Shown here one piece after another: positions 1 to 6,849 of a stretch of 64,000 nt of DNA (positions are counted from its first letter, which is position 1; each line of letters begins with the position of its first letter). The DNA is from an uncultured Bacteroidales bacterium. GTDB taxonomy: Bacteria; Bacteroidota; Bacteroidia; Bacteroidales; Bacteroidaceae. The stretch covers positions 1-64,000 of the forward strand of contig CADCIO010000007.1 in the NCBI GenBank assembly GCA_902801475.1, given 5' to 3'. The position numbers and the translations under genes were made by a program. The notes under the pieces are model-generated. The model did no database searches. It saw nothing but the letters and a program-made list of their open reading frames with translations, and had not been told where the DNA came from.

Positions 1-1
1 A

Positions 2-94
2 ATGAAGAGACAAGCATATGGATACAGAGACGAGAAGTTCTTTGAACTCAAAATCCTTTCTCTACACGATAAGACCTATGCATTTGTCGGATGA
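2..94 (+). CDS. C-terminal end of an ISL3-like transposase (partial)
   Basis: The frame reads through the left edge of the window and ends at TGA 92-94. The visible tail includes RQAYGYRDEKFFELKI and ends in YAFVG. This Gly-Tyr-Arg-Asp plus Phe-Phe-x-Leu-Lys pattern is what I recall for the extreme C-terminus of ISL3-type transposases in Bacteroidetes. The last codons overlap the putative right end of the element (79-97). The ATG at 2 is probably an internal Met, because the catalytic DDE domain would lie to the left of the window. The family call rests on only about 30 residues and is tentative. Confidence 0.55.
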   Translation: MKRQAYGYRDEKFFELKILSLHDKTYAFVG

Positions 95-97
95 ACC
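79..97 (+). mobile_element. Right end of the insertion sequence
   Basis: A 19-bp stretch ending in GGATGAACC overlaps the transposase stop codon. It is found again exactly at 25597-25615, and the two copies diverge immediately after the final CC. That is the behaviour of an IS terminus. Read inward it begins GGTTC, as ISL3-type ends often do. The left end is not in the window. Confidence 0.5.
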
Positions 98-340
98 AAT
101 ACAAAATGTCTCCGAGCGATATATCAACCAGATTATTCGCAACCTTTAGCCGCCTTCCTCTTCCCTCATCCATCTTCCCCCTGCGTGTCTCATACGAAAC
201 GTATGTGGAAAAAAAGTTGTCCAGTCTGGGAAGATAGGGCAACCTTTTTCATGGTAAAAGGTTATTTTGTTATTTTTTTGTTTTTGAAGGTGGAGTGGGT
301 GATGTAGGATGGAAGAGGGAAGAATGGGGATTAATAAGAA
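98..340. other. Gap between IS end and GH43 terminator
   Basis: I see no convincing complete gene here. Directly after the IS end a short frame reads ERYINQIIRNL and stops at 146-148. It could be the tail of a gene interrupted by the IS, but is too short to judge. The rest is C- and T-rich sequence without obvious structure. Confidence 0.4.
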
Positions 341-367
341 GAAGCCCGTCAAGAGTTGATGGGCTTC
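341..367 (-). terminator. Terminator of the blaI-blaR1-GH43 transcript
   Basis: An inverted repeat (GAAGCCC...GGGCTTC, extended inward by TCAA/TTGA) lies just beyond the GH43 stop codon. On the minus strand it is followed by a T-rich run. Confidence 0.6.
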
Positions 368-394
368 TTTGTTTATATGATATGGGTGTGTTGC

Positions 395-1423
395 TTATGG
401 CTTCAGTTCTGGCCAATCGTCGGCAGTCCAAGAGATGGGGCGCTGGATGAGCATGGCGGCTCCATTGCGGGTGGCGCTGTAGCCGTGACAGATGAAGATG
501 TCTTCGCCGTCGAAGGTGTAGGCTGCACAGTGACCGGCTGCTTCCCATTCTTTCTTGTCGCCTTCTAGGAAGAGGGTGCCACCACCGTTGACCATATCCT
601 TGCCGTTGCGGTCGAGGTAGGGACCGTTGATGGTCTTGCTGCGACCTACTGCCACACGGTAGTTGCTTTGTGCTCCACGACAACAGTAGTCCCACGAAAC
701 GAAAAGATAGTAATAGCCGCCGTGCTTGAAGATGAAGGGGGCTTCGATGGCGTTCGTGCCTGCGAAACGCGAGGTGGGGTTCTGTTCGGTAGGTTTAAAA
801 TTGGGGTCGTAACGTCGGGCTATGGTGCGTGGCTGTTCACCTTTGGCTATGTGCATGGTGGTGTCGAGTCGGGCTATCTGTATGCCGTCCCAGAACGATC
901 CCCATACCATCCAGGGGGTGTCTGTCGCTTCGTCGATGGCGAAGTTGGGGTCGATGGCGTTCCAGTTGTCGCGCTTCTCGCGAGAGGTCACGATGCAACC
1001 TTCGTCCTTCCAAAGGTTTGCGCTGAGCGAGCGACTGCTGAGGAGACCGATGGCAGAGCCATTCTTTCCGAAGGTGGAGCAGCTGTAGGCCAACCACCAG
1101 CGACCGTGCCATTTGATGACATCGGGTGCCCAGACGTGATTGCTGAATCCTGGCACTGAGTCGGTGGTCCAGCCTGGTATGACAGTCATCACGGGTTGGC
1201 GTGACATCGTCCATGTCTTGCGGTCTTTCGATGTCATCTGTTGGATGCCCATGCCTGTGGCGTACAGATAATAGGTGTCGCCGTCCTTGGCCATGACGGG
1301 GTCATGTGCCATAGGTGTTTCCGTTTGGATGACTTCGCCTCTCATCCGTAGGCGTGGTTCTTGTGCTGCACTCGTCAGACATAGGGTTGCGAGCGCCACT
1401 GTGATGACTGTCTTCATGTTCAT
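395..1423 (-). CDS. Glycoside hydrolase family 43 (arabinosidase/xylosidase-like), exported
   Basis: This is a 342-residue protein with an N-terminal signal peptide (LATLCLTSAAQ) and a single five-bladed GH43-type domain. Catalytic landmarks visible are the early HDP (general base Asp), the central AIDPNFAID (pKa-modulating Asp) and NAIEAPFIF (general acid Glu). GH43 enzymes release arabinose or xylose from plant glycans, so it probably acts in the periplasm on oligosaccharides. Substrate cannot be read from sequence. Its ATG overlaps the stop codon of the blaR1-like gene in an ATGA, so the two are likely translationally coupled. This is an odd partner for a BlaR1/BlaI pair, and no SusC/SusD genes are adjacent. 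Confidence 0.88.
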   Translation of the reverse strand: MNMKTVITVALATLCLTSAAQEPRLRMRGEVIQTETPMAHDPVMAKDGDTYYLYATGMGIQQMTSKDRKTWTMSRQPVMTVIPGWTTDSVPGFSNHVWAPDVIKWHGRWWLAYSCSTFGKNGSAIGLLSSRSLSANLWKDEGCIVTSREKRDNWNAIDPNFAIDEATDTPWMVWGSFWDGIQIARLDTTMHIAKGEQPRTIARRYDPNFKPTEQNPTSRFAGTNAIEAPFIFKHGGYYYLFVSWDYCCRGAQSNYRVAVGRSKTINGPYLDRNGKDMVNGGGTLFLEGDKKEWEAAGHCAAYTFDGEDIFICHGYSATRNGAAMLIQRPISWTADDWPELKP

Positions 1424-3396
1424 TGTAAGCGGAAGTTGATGGGGAGCGTGTACTTCATTCTCACTGCCTCCCCTTGTTGCTTGGCAGGAATCCAGTTTGG
1501 CATTTCACGAATGACTCTGACGGCCTCTATGTTCAACGCATCATAGGCTTCCTTTGGAATATCGTTTCCTTCAGCTGTTGTGCCCTGTGCATTGACGGTG
1601 ATGCCATCTGATACTGGTTTCGCGTCCTTGACAATCTTGAAGTTGCTGAGTGAGCCATCTTTCTCGATGACGAACTGTACGATGACGCGTCCCTGAACAC
1701 CATTCTCTGCGGAAATCTTAGGATAGCGGATGTTCTGGGCAAGGTACTGCATGAGGGCTGCCTGTCCACCTGGGTATTGAGCAGGTTCTTCAGTTACTTC
1801 GAAGATTGGGTCGTCGTTGTTGTATACCTCTTGCCCTTCGATGAGGATTTTTTTCACGGGCTTTCCGTTGATGGTGATGCTGCCGTCCTCATGCTTCTCT
1901 GCACCAGGCAGTCTGTCAATGATAGTTTCGAAGGAAATCTGATTCGCCTCTTTCAGTTTGATTTCGATAACGCCATTCTTTCCCTTGTCGCCATAGATTG
2001 CGGTGGCGGCTCCGTCTTTGAGGACGGTGATGGACTCGATGTCATCCTCATTGAGGTTGAGGAGTTTGGCGATGCTTGCATTGTCTATAGTCTTGATGTT
2101 GGCAGGGATTTTCACTTCGTGGCCATTAATGAGAATGAGCGGATTGTCGTCGTCTGGAGCTGCTGATGCCTCTTGGGTGTGGATGACGATGATGCCATGC
2201 TTGTCCTTGTAGTTATACTTCGCCGTTCCGTTCTCGGTCTTCACCATTTCAAACGTTGAATTGGCCAGTAAAGTCTTGTAGTTTCTCAATTCGGCTTCAG
2301 TGGCTTGACGTCCATTGATGAAGACGTATTCAGCCGTGCACTCGAAGTAGCCGTCGGCAGGCTTTCCTTCATGTGTGAAGCCCGTGATTCTGCCATACTG
2401 GTCAGCGACGGGATGGATGGCGAAAGTCGTTTCGTCAACACTTTCCACGGTCGTGAGCACATTCTCTTTCACCTCGTTGATGGTTGGTACGCTGGTCGTT
2501 TCCAATGTTTTCACCATATCTTCCACGGGGTCGGTCTCAATAGGTGTGGCGAAGGTATTGATAGTCAATGCCGCCACTGGGATGGCGCAAAGTGCTTTGA
2601 GCATGAGCCATCGGTTAGAAGGTTTTTGGTACATCATAATAATACGTTTTTTGAGTGATCCGTGATTCAGATTGTTGGTGAAAGGCTGCAGTCGATTCCC
2701 GACCACCTTCATCACGAGAAGTTGTTGATATGATTTTGCATCGATGCCTTGGTTGATGACTGCCTGGTCTGCCTCGTATTCGTGCACTGCTTTGAGATCA
2801 CGGCTGAGGAACCAGATGAAAGGGTTGAACCACTGAAGGATTTTCATGCCTTGGAGCAGGAGAAGGTCGTAGGTGTGTGCCAGACGGATGTGCTCCTGTT
2901 CGTGGGTAAGGATATATTGTCGACTCGTCTCATAGTCCTTCACACTCATGACAATATAGCGGAAGATGCTGAAAGGTGGCACTTCGCCATTGTGCAGGAT
3001 GACTGTGTTACCCCGTGAGTCGGTGTGGCGGACACCACAACGCAGGAAGCGGGTGAGCGTAATGGCCTGCACGATAGTGAGGACGAGCATGAAGGCGACT
3101 CCTATTAGATATATCCACGTGAGCACCTGAATCCATGTGACACGAGGCACTTGGGCGTACGTGACGGTGATGGGTGTGGTGTCGTGCTCGATGTAGTTCT
3201 GCATGATGTACACCTCTTCGTTCAACGTGTTGGGGTGGGAGGTGGTGAAGTGGAACAATGGCATGACGAGCGACACGAGCATAATGCCCACCAGCATGCA
3301 GCGGTTGAACCTGTGGAAGGTTTCTTTGCTGAGGAAGACAAAGAAACAGCTGTAGAGGAGTGCCAGTGTGATGGCTGCTTTGATGACGTACAACAT
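1420..3396 (-). CDS. BlaR1/MecR1-type M56 peptidase with plug-like segment and TonB C-terminal domain
   Basis: This 658-residue membrane protein starts with several hydrophobic segments (about 5-22, 34-48, 92-114). It carries the M56 zinc peptidase motif HEQEH at 165-169, followed by another membrane segment near 265-285. The long C-terminal part has a segment like a TonB-receptor plug (ILINGHEV, then DDIESITVLKDGAATAIYG), a second segment reading LPGAEKHEDGSITINGK, and a TonB-type C-terminal domain (YPGGQAALMQYL, then GRVIVQFVIEKDG). In known BlaR1/MecR1 systems the membrane protease senses a ligand and triggers BlaI removal. Here the beta-lactam-binding domain is replaced by envelope-type domains, so the signal is probably something else. 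It lies 37 bp after blaI and overlaps GH43 by 4 bp. Confidence 0.85.
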   Translation of the reverse strand: MLYVIKAAITLALLYSCFFVFLSKETFHRFNRCMLVGIMLVSLVMPLFHFTTSHPNTLNEEVYIMQNYIEHDTTPITVTYAQVPRVTWIQVLTWIYLIGVAFMLVLTIVQAITLTRFLRCGVRHTDSRGNTVILHNGEVPPFSIFRYIVMSVKDYETSRQYILTHEQEHIRLAHTYDLLLLQGMKILQWFNPFIWFLSRDLKAVHEYEADQAVINQGIDAKSYQQLLVMKVVGNRLQPFTNNLNHGSLKKRIIMMYQKPSNRWLMLKALCAIPVAALTINTFATPIETDPVEDMVKTLETTSVPTINEVKENVLTTVESVDETTFAIHPVADQYGRITGFTHEGKPADGYFECTAEYVFINGRQATEAELRNYKTLLANSTFEMVKTENGTAKYNYKDKHGIIVIHTQEASAAPDDDNPLILINGHEVKIPANIKTIDNASIAKLLNLNEDDIESITVLKDGAATAIYGDKGKNGVIEIKLKEANQISFETIIDRLPGAEKHEDGSITINGKPVKKILIEGQEVYNNDDPIFEVTEEPAQYPGGQAALMQYLAQNIRYPKISAENGVQGRVIVQFVIEKDGSLSNFKIVKDAKPVSDGITVNAQGTTAEGNDIPKEAYDALNIEAVRVIREMPNWIPAKQQGEAVRMKYTLPINFRLQ

Positions 3397-3433
3397 GGCT
3401 TCTATGATTTACGGTTTGACAATTTCTTATTTA

Positions 3434-3820
3434 TTATTTGTTCTTGATCATTTCCACGATCTCTGCGAGGTCTTCGTCCGACACTTCTTCTTGTTTGGCG
3501 AAGAAGGAGAGCATGGATTTGAGTGAGCCTGCGAAGAAGGTGGATTTCACTTCCTTCATCACGCGGTTGGTGTATGCCTCCCTGCTGATGAGGGGTGTGA
3601 ACACGAAGGTCTTGCCACCTCCCTCCTGCTTGCGTGAACGGATAAAGCTTTTGTTCGTCAGAATTTTCAGGAACGTAGCGATGGTAGAGTAGGCTGGCTT
3701 GGGTTCTGGATACTCCTCGATGATCTCGTGGGTGGTCATTCCCTTTGCCTTCTCCCAAAGCACATTCATGATTTCCATCTCGGCTTTGGTCAGTTGTCTT
3801 TCTTCGTTGTTCTGTTTCAT
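3434..3820 (-). CDS. blaI: BlaI/MecI-family repressor
   Basis: The 128-residue protein has the family's winged-helix region (LTKAEMEIMNVLWEKAKGMT, then YSTIATFLKILTNKSFI) and a helical dimerisation tail (about 80-128). Family members bind operators as dimers and are inactivated after cleavage prompted by a BlaR1-type sensor. It is the first gene of a blaI-blaR1-GH43 transcript. Two matching dyads flank its own -7 box, indicating autoregulation. Length is typical of the family. Confidence 0.92.
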   Translation of the reverse strand: MKQNNEERQLTKAEMEIMNVLWEKAKGMTTHEIIEEYPEPKPAYSTIATFLKILTNKSFIRSRKQEGGGKTFVFTPLISREAYTNRVMKEVKSTFFAGSLKSMLSFFAKQEEVSDEDLAEIVEMIKNK

Positions 3821-3825
3821 TTTAT

Positions 3826-3889
3826 CTAAAGTTTTAGTTTTTCTGCCGCAAAGTTAATCTAAACTTTTAGATAACGCCAAATAAAATGG
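3826..3889 (-). promoter_or_regulatory. blaI promoter with two BlaI operator-like dyads
   Basis: On the minus strand a TTTG (-33) is followed 20 bp later by TAACTTTG (-7 box, 3849-3856). Two dyads of the form CTAAA-N2-TTTAG lie at 3858-3871 (inside the spacer, extended to TCTAAA/TTTAGA) and 3826-3837 (downstream of the -7 box). Their centres are 33 bp apart, close to three helical turns, so they would sit on one DNA face. A repressor bound there would block polymerase directly. Confidence 0.75.
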
Positions 3890-3929
3890 CAAGAAAATGT
3901 GCATTTGGCATGAAGTTTAACCTTTTTTG

Positions 3930-3991
3930 TTAGATATTTTGAGAGTTTTATTAGATATTAAGATTTGTTTCCCGTTTTTTGTGTACCTTTG
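3930..3991 (+). promoter_or_regulatory. Promoter of the 4020 gene with direct repeats
   Basis: A TACCTTTG -7 box lies at 3984-3991, with TTTG at 3964-3967. Upstream are two direct copies of TTAGATATT (3930-3938 and 3951-3959), 21 bp apart (two helical turns), suggesting a bound regulator. The gap is shared with the divergent blaI promoter. Confidence 0.55.
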
Positions 3992-4019
3992 GCATCACAA
4001 TCTATAAAGAAATGGGATT

Positions 4020-4922
4020 ATGAAAACAAAGAAGACTTTCTGGGTGGCACTGATGGTGATGTGCACCATGACCCTCAACATGAGTGGACAAAATGCGAAT
4101 GAGACTTTGCGTCAGAAGTATGAACGACTGGCTAAGGATGCTGATGCGAATCCGACGGACTGGAAGAAGCAGTACGAGGTGGCGCACATACTGCTGGACA
4201 AGGAGAGTGAGCTGTATGACCAACTTGGGGCGTCGAAATACTACGAGCGCATCTATCACACGGTGGCGGATGTCAATCCAGCTGTGCCTGACTCTGTGTT
4301 CCAAGAGGCTGGCATCACGCTGATGTTTATCGCGATGAATCATCAAGACCTTCAGCACGCGTTGTTCTATGGTGAAGAGCTGAAACGCTTTGCCCAAGTG
4401 AAGAATGACAAGGAGAGTACGATGCCGTTGATGGCGAACACGATGGGTGTCATGTTTCAGATGGCGATGGAACGTCCGATGGCTGCTGGCGACCTGTTGG
4501 GCGAGGTACGCAAGGAATTGGCGCAAAAGAAATATCAGGGTGTGGAGAACACGGACGTGATGCAGGCGATGATCTACGAGCAGGTGTTGAATGACTATCG
4601 CGAGTTTGCGAAGGACAAGCTCTTGGAGGTCATCGTCGATGGCAAATCCTACGTGCTCATAGCCGAGGGTCTGTGGAATGTGGAACAGCCCTTCATGGGT
4701 TGGATGGCTGATGTGCCAGACGGCAAAGTGGTCTTCTATGGGGAAGATGGTCGTGTCCATGATGATATACACGGACAGGTTGTTTTCAACTTCAACTGGA
4801 GCGAAGCCCAGAAGGCTGTGGTGAAGAGCGAAGACACCAACACACGTCTCATCACGGTCACACCAGAACAGCGCCAGAAGTATGTTGAGGCGTACAAGAA
4901 GTATATCAGTAGTAAAAAATAA
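4020..4922 (+). CDS. Exported helical-repeat protein of unknown function
   Basis: The 300-residue protein has a signal peptide (FWVALMVMCTMTLNMSGQ). A mostly helical body follows, with alternating charged and aromatic residues suggesting TPR-like repeats (around 30-190), then a C-terminal beta-rich portion (LIAEGLWNVEQPFMG, then VVFYGEDGRVHD). I do not recognise the family. It is transcribed away from blaI across a gap carrying operator-like repeats, so it may belong to the BlaI regulon. That is inference from position only. The start is the ATG just after an A-rich leader, about 29 bases downstream of the -7 box. Confidence 0.75.
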   Translation: MKTKKTFWVALMVMCTMTLNMSGQNANETLRQKYERLAKDADANPTDWKKQYEVAHILLDKESELYDQLGASKYYERIYHTVADVNPAVPDSVFQEAGITLMFIAMNHQDLQHALFYGEELKRFAQVKNDKESTMPLMANTMGVMFQMAMERPMAAGDLLGEVRKELAQKKYQGVENTDVMQAMIYEQVLNDYREFAKDKLLEVIVDGKSYVLIAEGLWNVEQPFMGWMADVPDGKVVFYGEDGRVHDDIHGQVVFNFNWSEAQKAVVKSEDTNTRLITVTPEQRQKYVEAYKKYISSKK

Positions 4923-4946
4923 CAACCCCTAAAAAGGGGCTGTTTT
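4921..4946. terminator. Bidirectional terminator between the 4020 gene and htpX
   Basis: A CCCC...GGGG hairpin flanked by AACA/TGTT and T/A tracts sits between two converging genes. It touches both stop codons, so it probably serves both. Confidence 0.7.
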
Positions 4947-5950
4947 TAGAATTGCTCTAAGATTCGGATTCTCTCTTCAGTGCTCGGATGGGTGCTGAAG
5001 AGGGATTGCAGATTGTCGAAGAAACTTTGCTTGAGCTTCTTCGGATGAATGATGTAGAGTTGGGCAATGTCCTCACGGTCGATGTGCCCAAGTCCAGGAT
5101 AAGCTGAAATTTTGCGAAGGGCAGAGGCGAGGGCACGTGGATTGCGTGTCAGTTCGGCTCCACCAGCATCTGCCATGAACTCACGTTTGCGCGAGATCGC
5201 AAAGCGTGTGAGCAGGGTGAGGAAATAAGCGATGGCGGCACAGATGATGGCTGCCACGATGACTACGATGATGGCGACACCACCACCTCCCTTTCCATTG
5301 GAAGAACGGCGTGAAGAACCTCCGCTCCAAAGGAAAGCACGAAGCACACCACGTGTCAGCACAGTCAATACTGTGGAGAGGATACCTACGAAGACGATGC
5401 TGACAATGAGCACACGGGTATCACGATTGCGGATGTGGGTCAGTTCGTGGGCAATCACACCCTCCAGTTCTGCATCGTCCAGATATTCGATGATGCCACG
5501 CGTCAGCGTGACGGTATAGCTCTTCTGATTGATGCCAGAAGCAAAGGCATTGAGCTGTGGGTCTTCGATGATGTTGACCTTCGGCATCGGCATACCACAA
5601 CTCATACAAAGATTCTCCACTAAGTTATACACACGTGGATTCTCCTTGCGCTCCAAAGGCTTTGCGCCTGTGGCGTGCTGAATCATCTGGGCATTGAACG
5701 TATAGGCAATGGCGAGCCAGATGCCCACGATGACGACAGCCCAAGGTGCCCATCCCAACCACGTATCATTGATGATGTTGTAGTCGAAGTAGAACTGTTC
5801 GTTGCCGTACATGTCGTAGGTGCTCTGCACACCAAAGATGCAGCAGAACACCCACAGCATGCCCAGGATGATGCACGGGAACATCAGGAGCAGCATGATG
5901 CTGTTCCAGTTGTTCCGTGCAATTTGAGAATGTATGCCGACGTAAGTCAA
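4946..5950 (-). CDS. htpX: HtpX-like M48 membrane metallopeptidase
   Basis: This is a 334-residue integral membrane protease. Hydrophobic segments are visible near 20-40 and 72-90 and again in the 225-250 region. The zinc motif HELTHIRNRD lies in the middle, and a downstream EFMADAGGAELT supplies the third metal ligand. A Gly/Ser-rich loop (SGGSSRRSSNGKGGGG) precedes the third membrane segment. HtpX-type proteases degrade damaged membrane proteins. It follows lemA by 15 bp, a common pairing, and ends at a shared terminator. Confidence 0.9.
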   Translation of the reverse strand: MTYVGIHSQIARNNWNSIMLLLMFPCIILGMLWVFCCIFGVQSTYDMYGNEQFYFDYNIINDTWLGWAPWAVVIVGIWLAIAYTFNAQMIQHATGAKPLERKENPRVYNLVENLCMSCGMPMPKVNIIEDPQLNAFASGINQKSYTVTLTRGIIEYLDDAELEGVIAHELTHIRNRDTRVLIVSIVFVGILSTVLTVLTRGVLRAFLWSGGSSRRSSNGKGGGGVAIIVVIVAAIICAAIAYFLTLLTRFAISRKREFMADAGGAELTRNPRALASALRKISAYPGLGHIDREDIAQLYIIHPKKLKQSFFDNLQSLFSTHPSTEERIRILEQF

Positions 5951-5965
5951 TTTACTATTTTTTCT

Positions 5966-6526
5966 TTAGAACTTGATTTCAGGTGCTTTCTCCACTTCTG
6001 CACGCTGAGAAGCTTCGATTTCGTACATGGCCTCCTTGTGGAATCCGAACATGCCAGCGAAGATGTTGCTTGGGAAGGTCTGCACAGCGTTGTTGAGTTC
6101 GCGAGTAGCAGAGTTGAAGAAGCGACGAACGGCAGCGAGCTTGTTCTCGATGTCAGCGAGTTCGCCCTGCAACTGCATGAAGTTCTGGTTTGCCTTCAGG
6201 TCTGGATAAGCTTCCACCTGCACTTTCAGACCTGCCAGAGCAGAAGTGAGCTGCTGGTCAGCCTTGATCTTGTCGTCGATGCTTGTTGCGTTCACTCCAG
6301 CTGTACGTGCAGCGGTGATGTTCTCCAGAAGTTCCTTCTCGTGAGTGGCATAGCCCTTCACAGTAGCCACCAACTGAGGCACGAGGTCAAAACGCTGCTT
6401 CAGCTGAACGTCGATGTCTGCAAAAGCGTTCTCACGATTGTTGCGAAGTTTCACAAGGTTGTTGTACATGCCGATGATGGCAAGGATAATCACAGCAACA
6501 ACCGCAATGATGATGATAGTAACCAT
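5966..6526 (-). CDS. lemA: LemA family protein
   Basis: This 186-residue protein has an N-terminal membrane anchor (IIIIAVVAVIILAIIGMYNN) followed by the long helical LemA domain. Typical motifs are NAFADIDVQLKQRFDLVPQL and a conserved helix ending near FPSNIFAGMFGF. LemA proteins are membrane-anchored with unclear function and are often encoded with HtpX, as here. The ATG is 55 bp downstream of a TACCTTTG promoter box on the minus strand. Confidence 0.92.
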   Translation of the reverse strand: MVTIIIIAVVAVIILAIIGMYNNLVKLRNNRENAFADIDVQLKQRFDLVPQLVATVKGYATHEKELLENITAARTAGVNATSIDDKIKADQQLTSALAGLKVQVEAYPDLKANQNFMQLQGELADIENKLAAVRRFFNSATRELNNAVQTFPSNIFAGMFGFHKEAMYEIEASQRAEVEKAPEIKF

Positions 6527-6580
6527 AGTAGTAATAGTTTTTTAATTGATTTATTGTTCCTTCTATTTATAAATGTGTTG

Positions 6581-6588
6581 CAAAGGTA
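6581..6588 (-). promoter_or_regulatory. -7 box of the lemA-htpX operon
   Basis: TACCTTTG on the minus strand, 55 bp upstream of the lemA start. It is embedded in T-rich sequence, and no clear -33 box was seen. Confidence 0.5.
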
Positions 6589-6849
6589 CGAATAAGTTTA
6601 GGTTTAGTGTTTAGAGTTAAGAGTTTTTTCGGAATTTGTTAAGAGTTTTTGTGATTTGTGGGACTTTTTTAGAAGAAAATAACGGTTAGTGAGAACGAAT
6701 GTATTTCCCTTTGGCAAAAAAGTTGTACCTTTGCACCCAATTGTAAAATTAAAAACGAAAAACTAAAAGTTAAAAGTGAAAGTTTCTCCCATCCGGATGG
6801 TTGGTAACTTAGACTTTTAGTTTTTAACTTTTAGATTTTAACTATCAAT
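6589..6849. repeat. Divergent lemA/alaS gap with heptameric repeats and alaS promoter
   Basis: The gap holds two blocks with a period of about 7 bp built on TTTAG/TTAAG words (about 6590-6635 and 6810-6845). A perfect 12-bp palindrome, CCATCCGGATGG, lies at 6789-6800. A TACCTTTG box at 6726-6733 probably starts the alaS transcript, giving a leader of about 110 nt. The TTTAG block near the alaS start can pair with an earlier ACTAAAAG block (around 6763-6776), so the leader may fold into a long hairpin. Confidence 0.5.

Noticed and set aside
3434..4922. Beta-lactamase regulated by blaI-blaR1
   Set aside because: No beta-lactamase or penicillin-binding domain is encoded nearby. The BlaR1-like protein lacks a penicillin-binding sensor domain.
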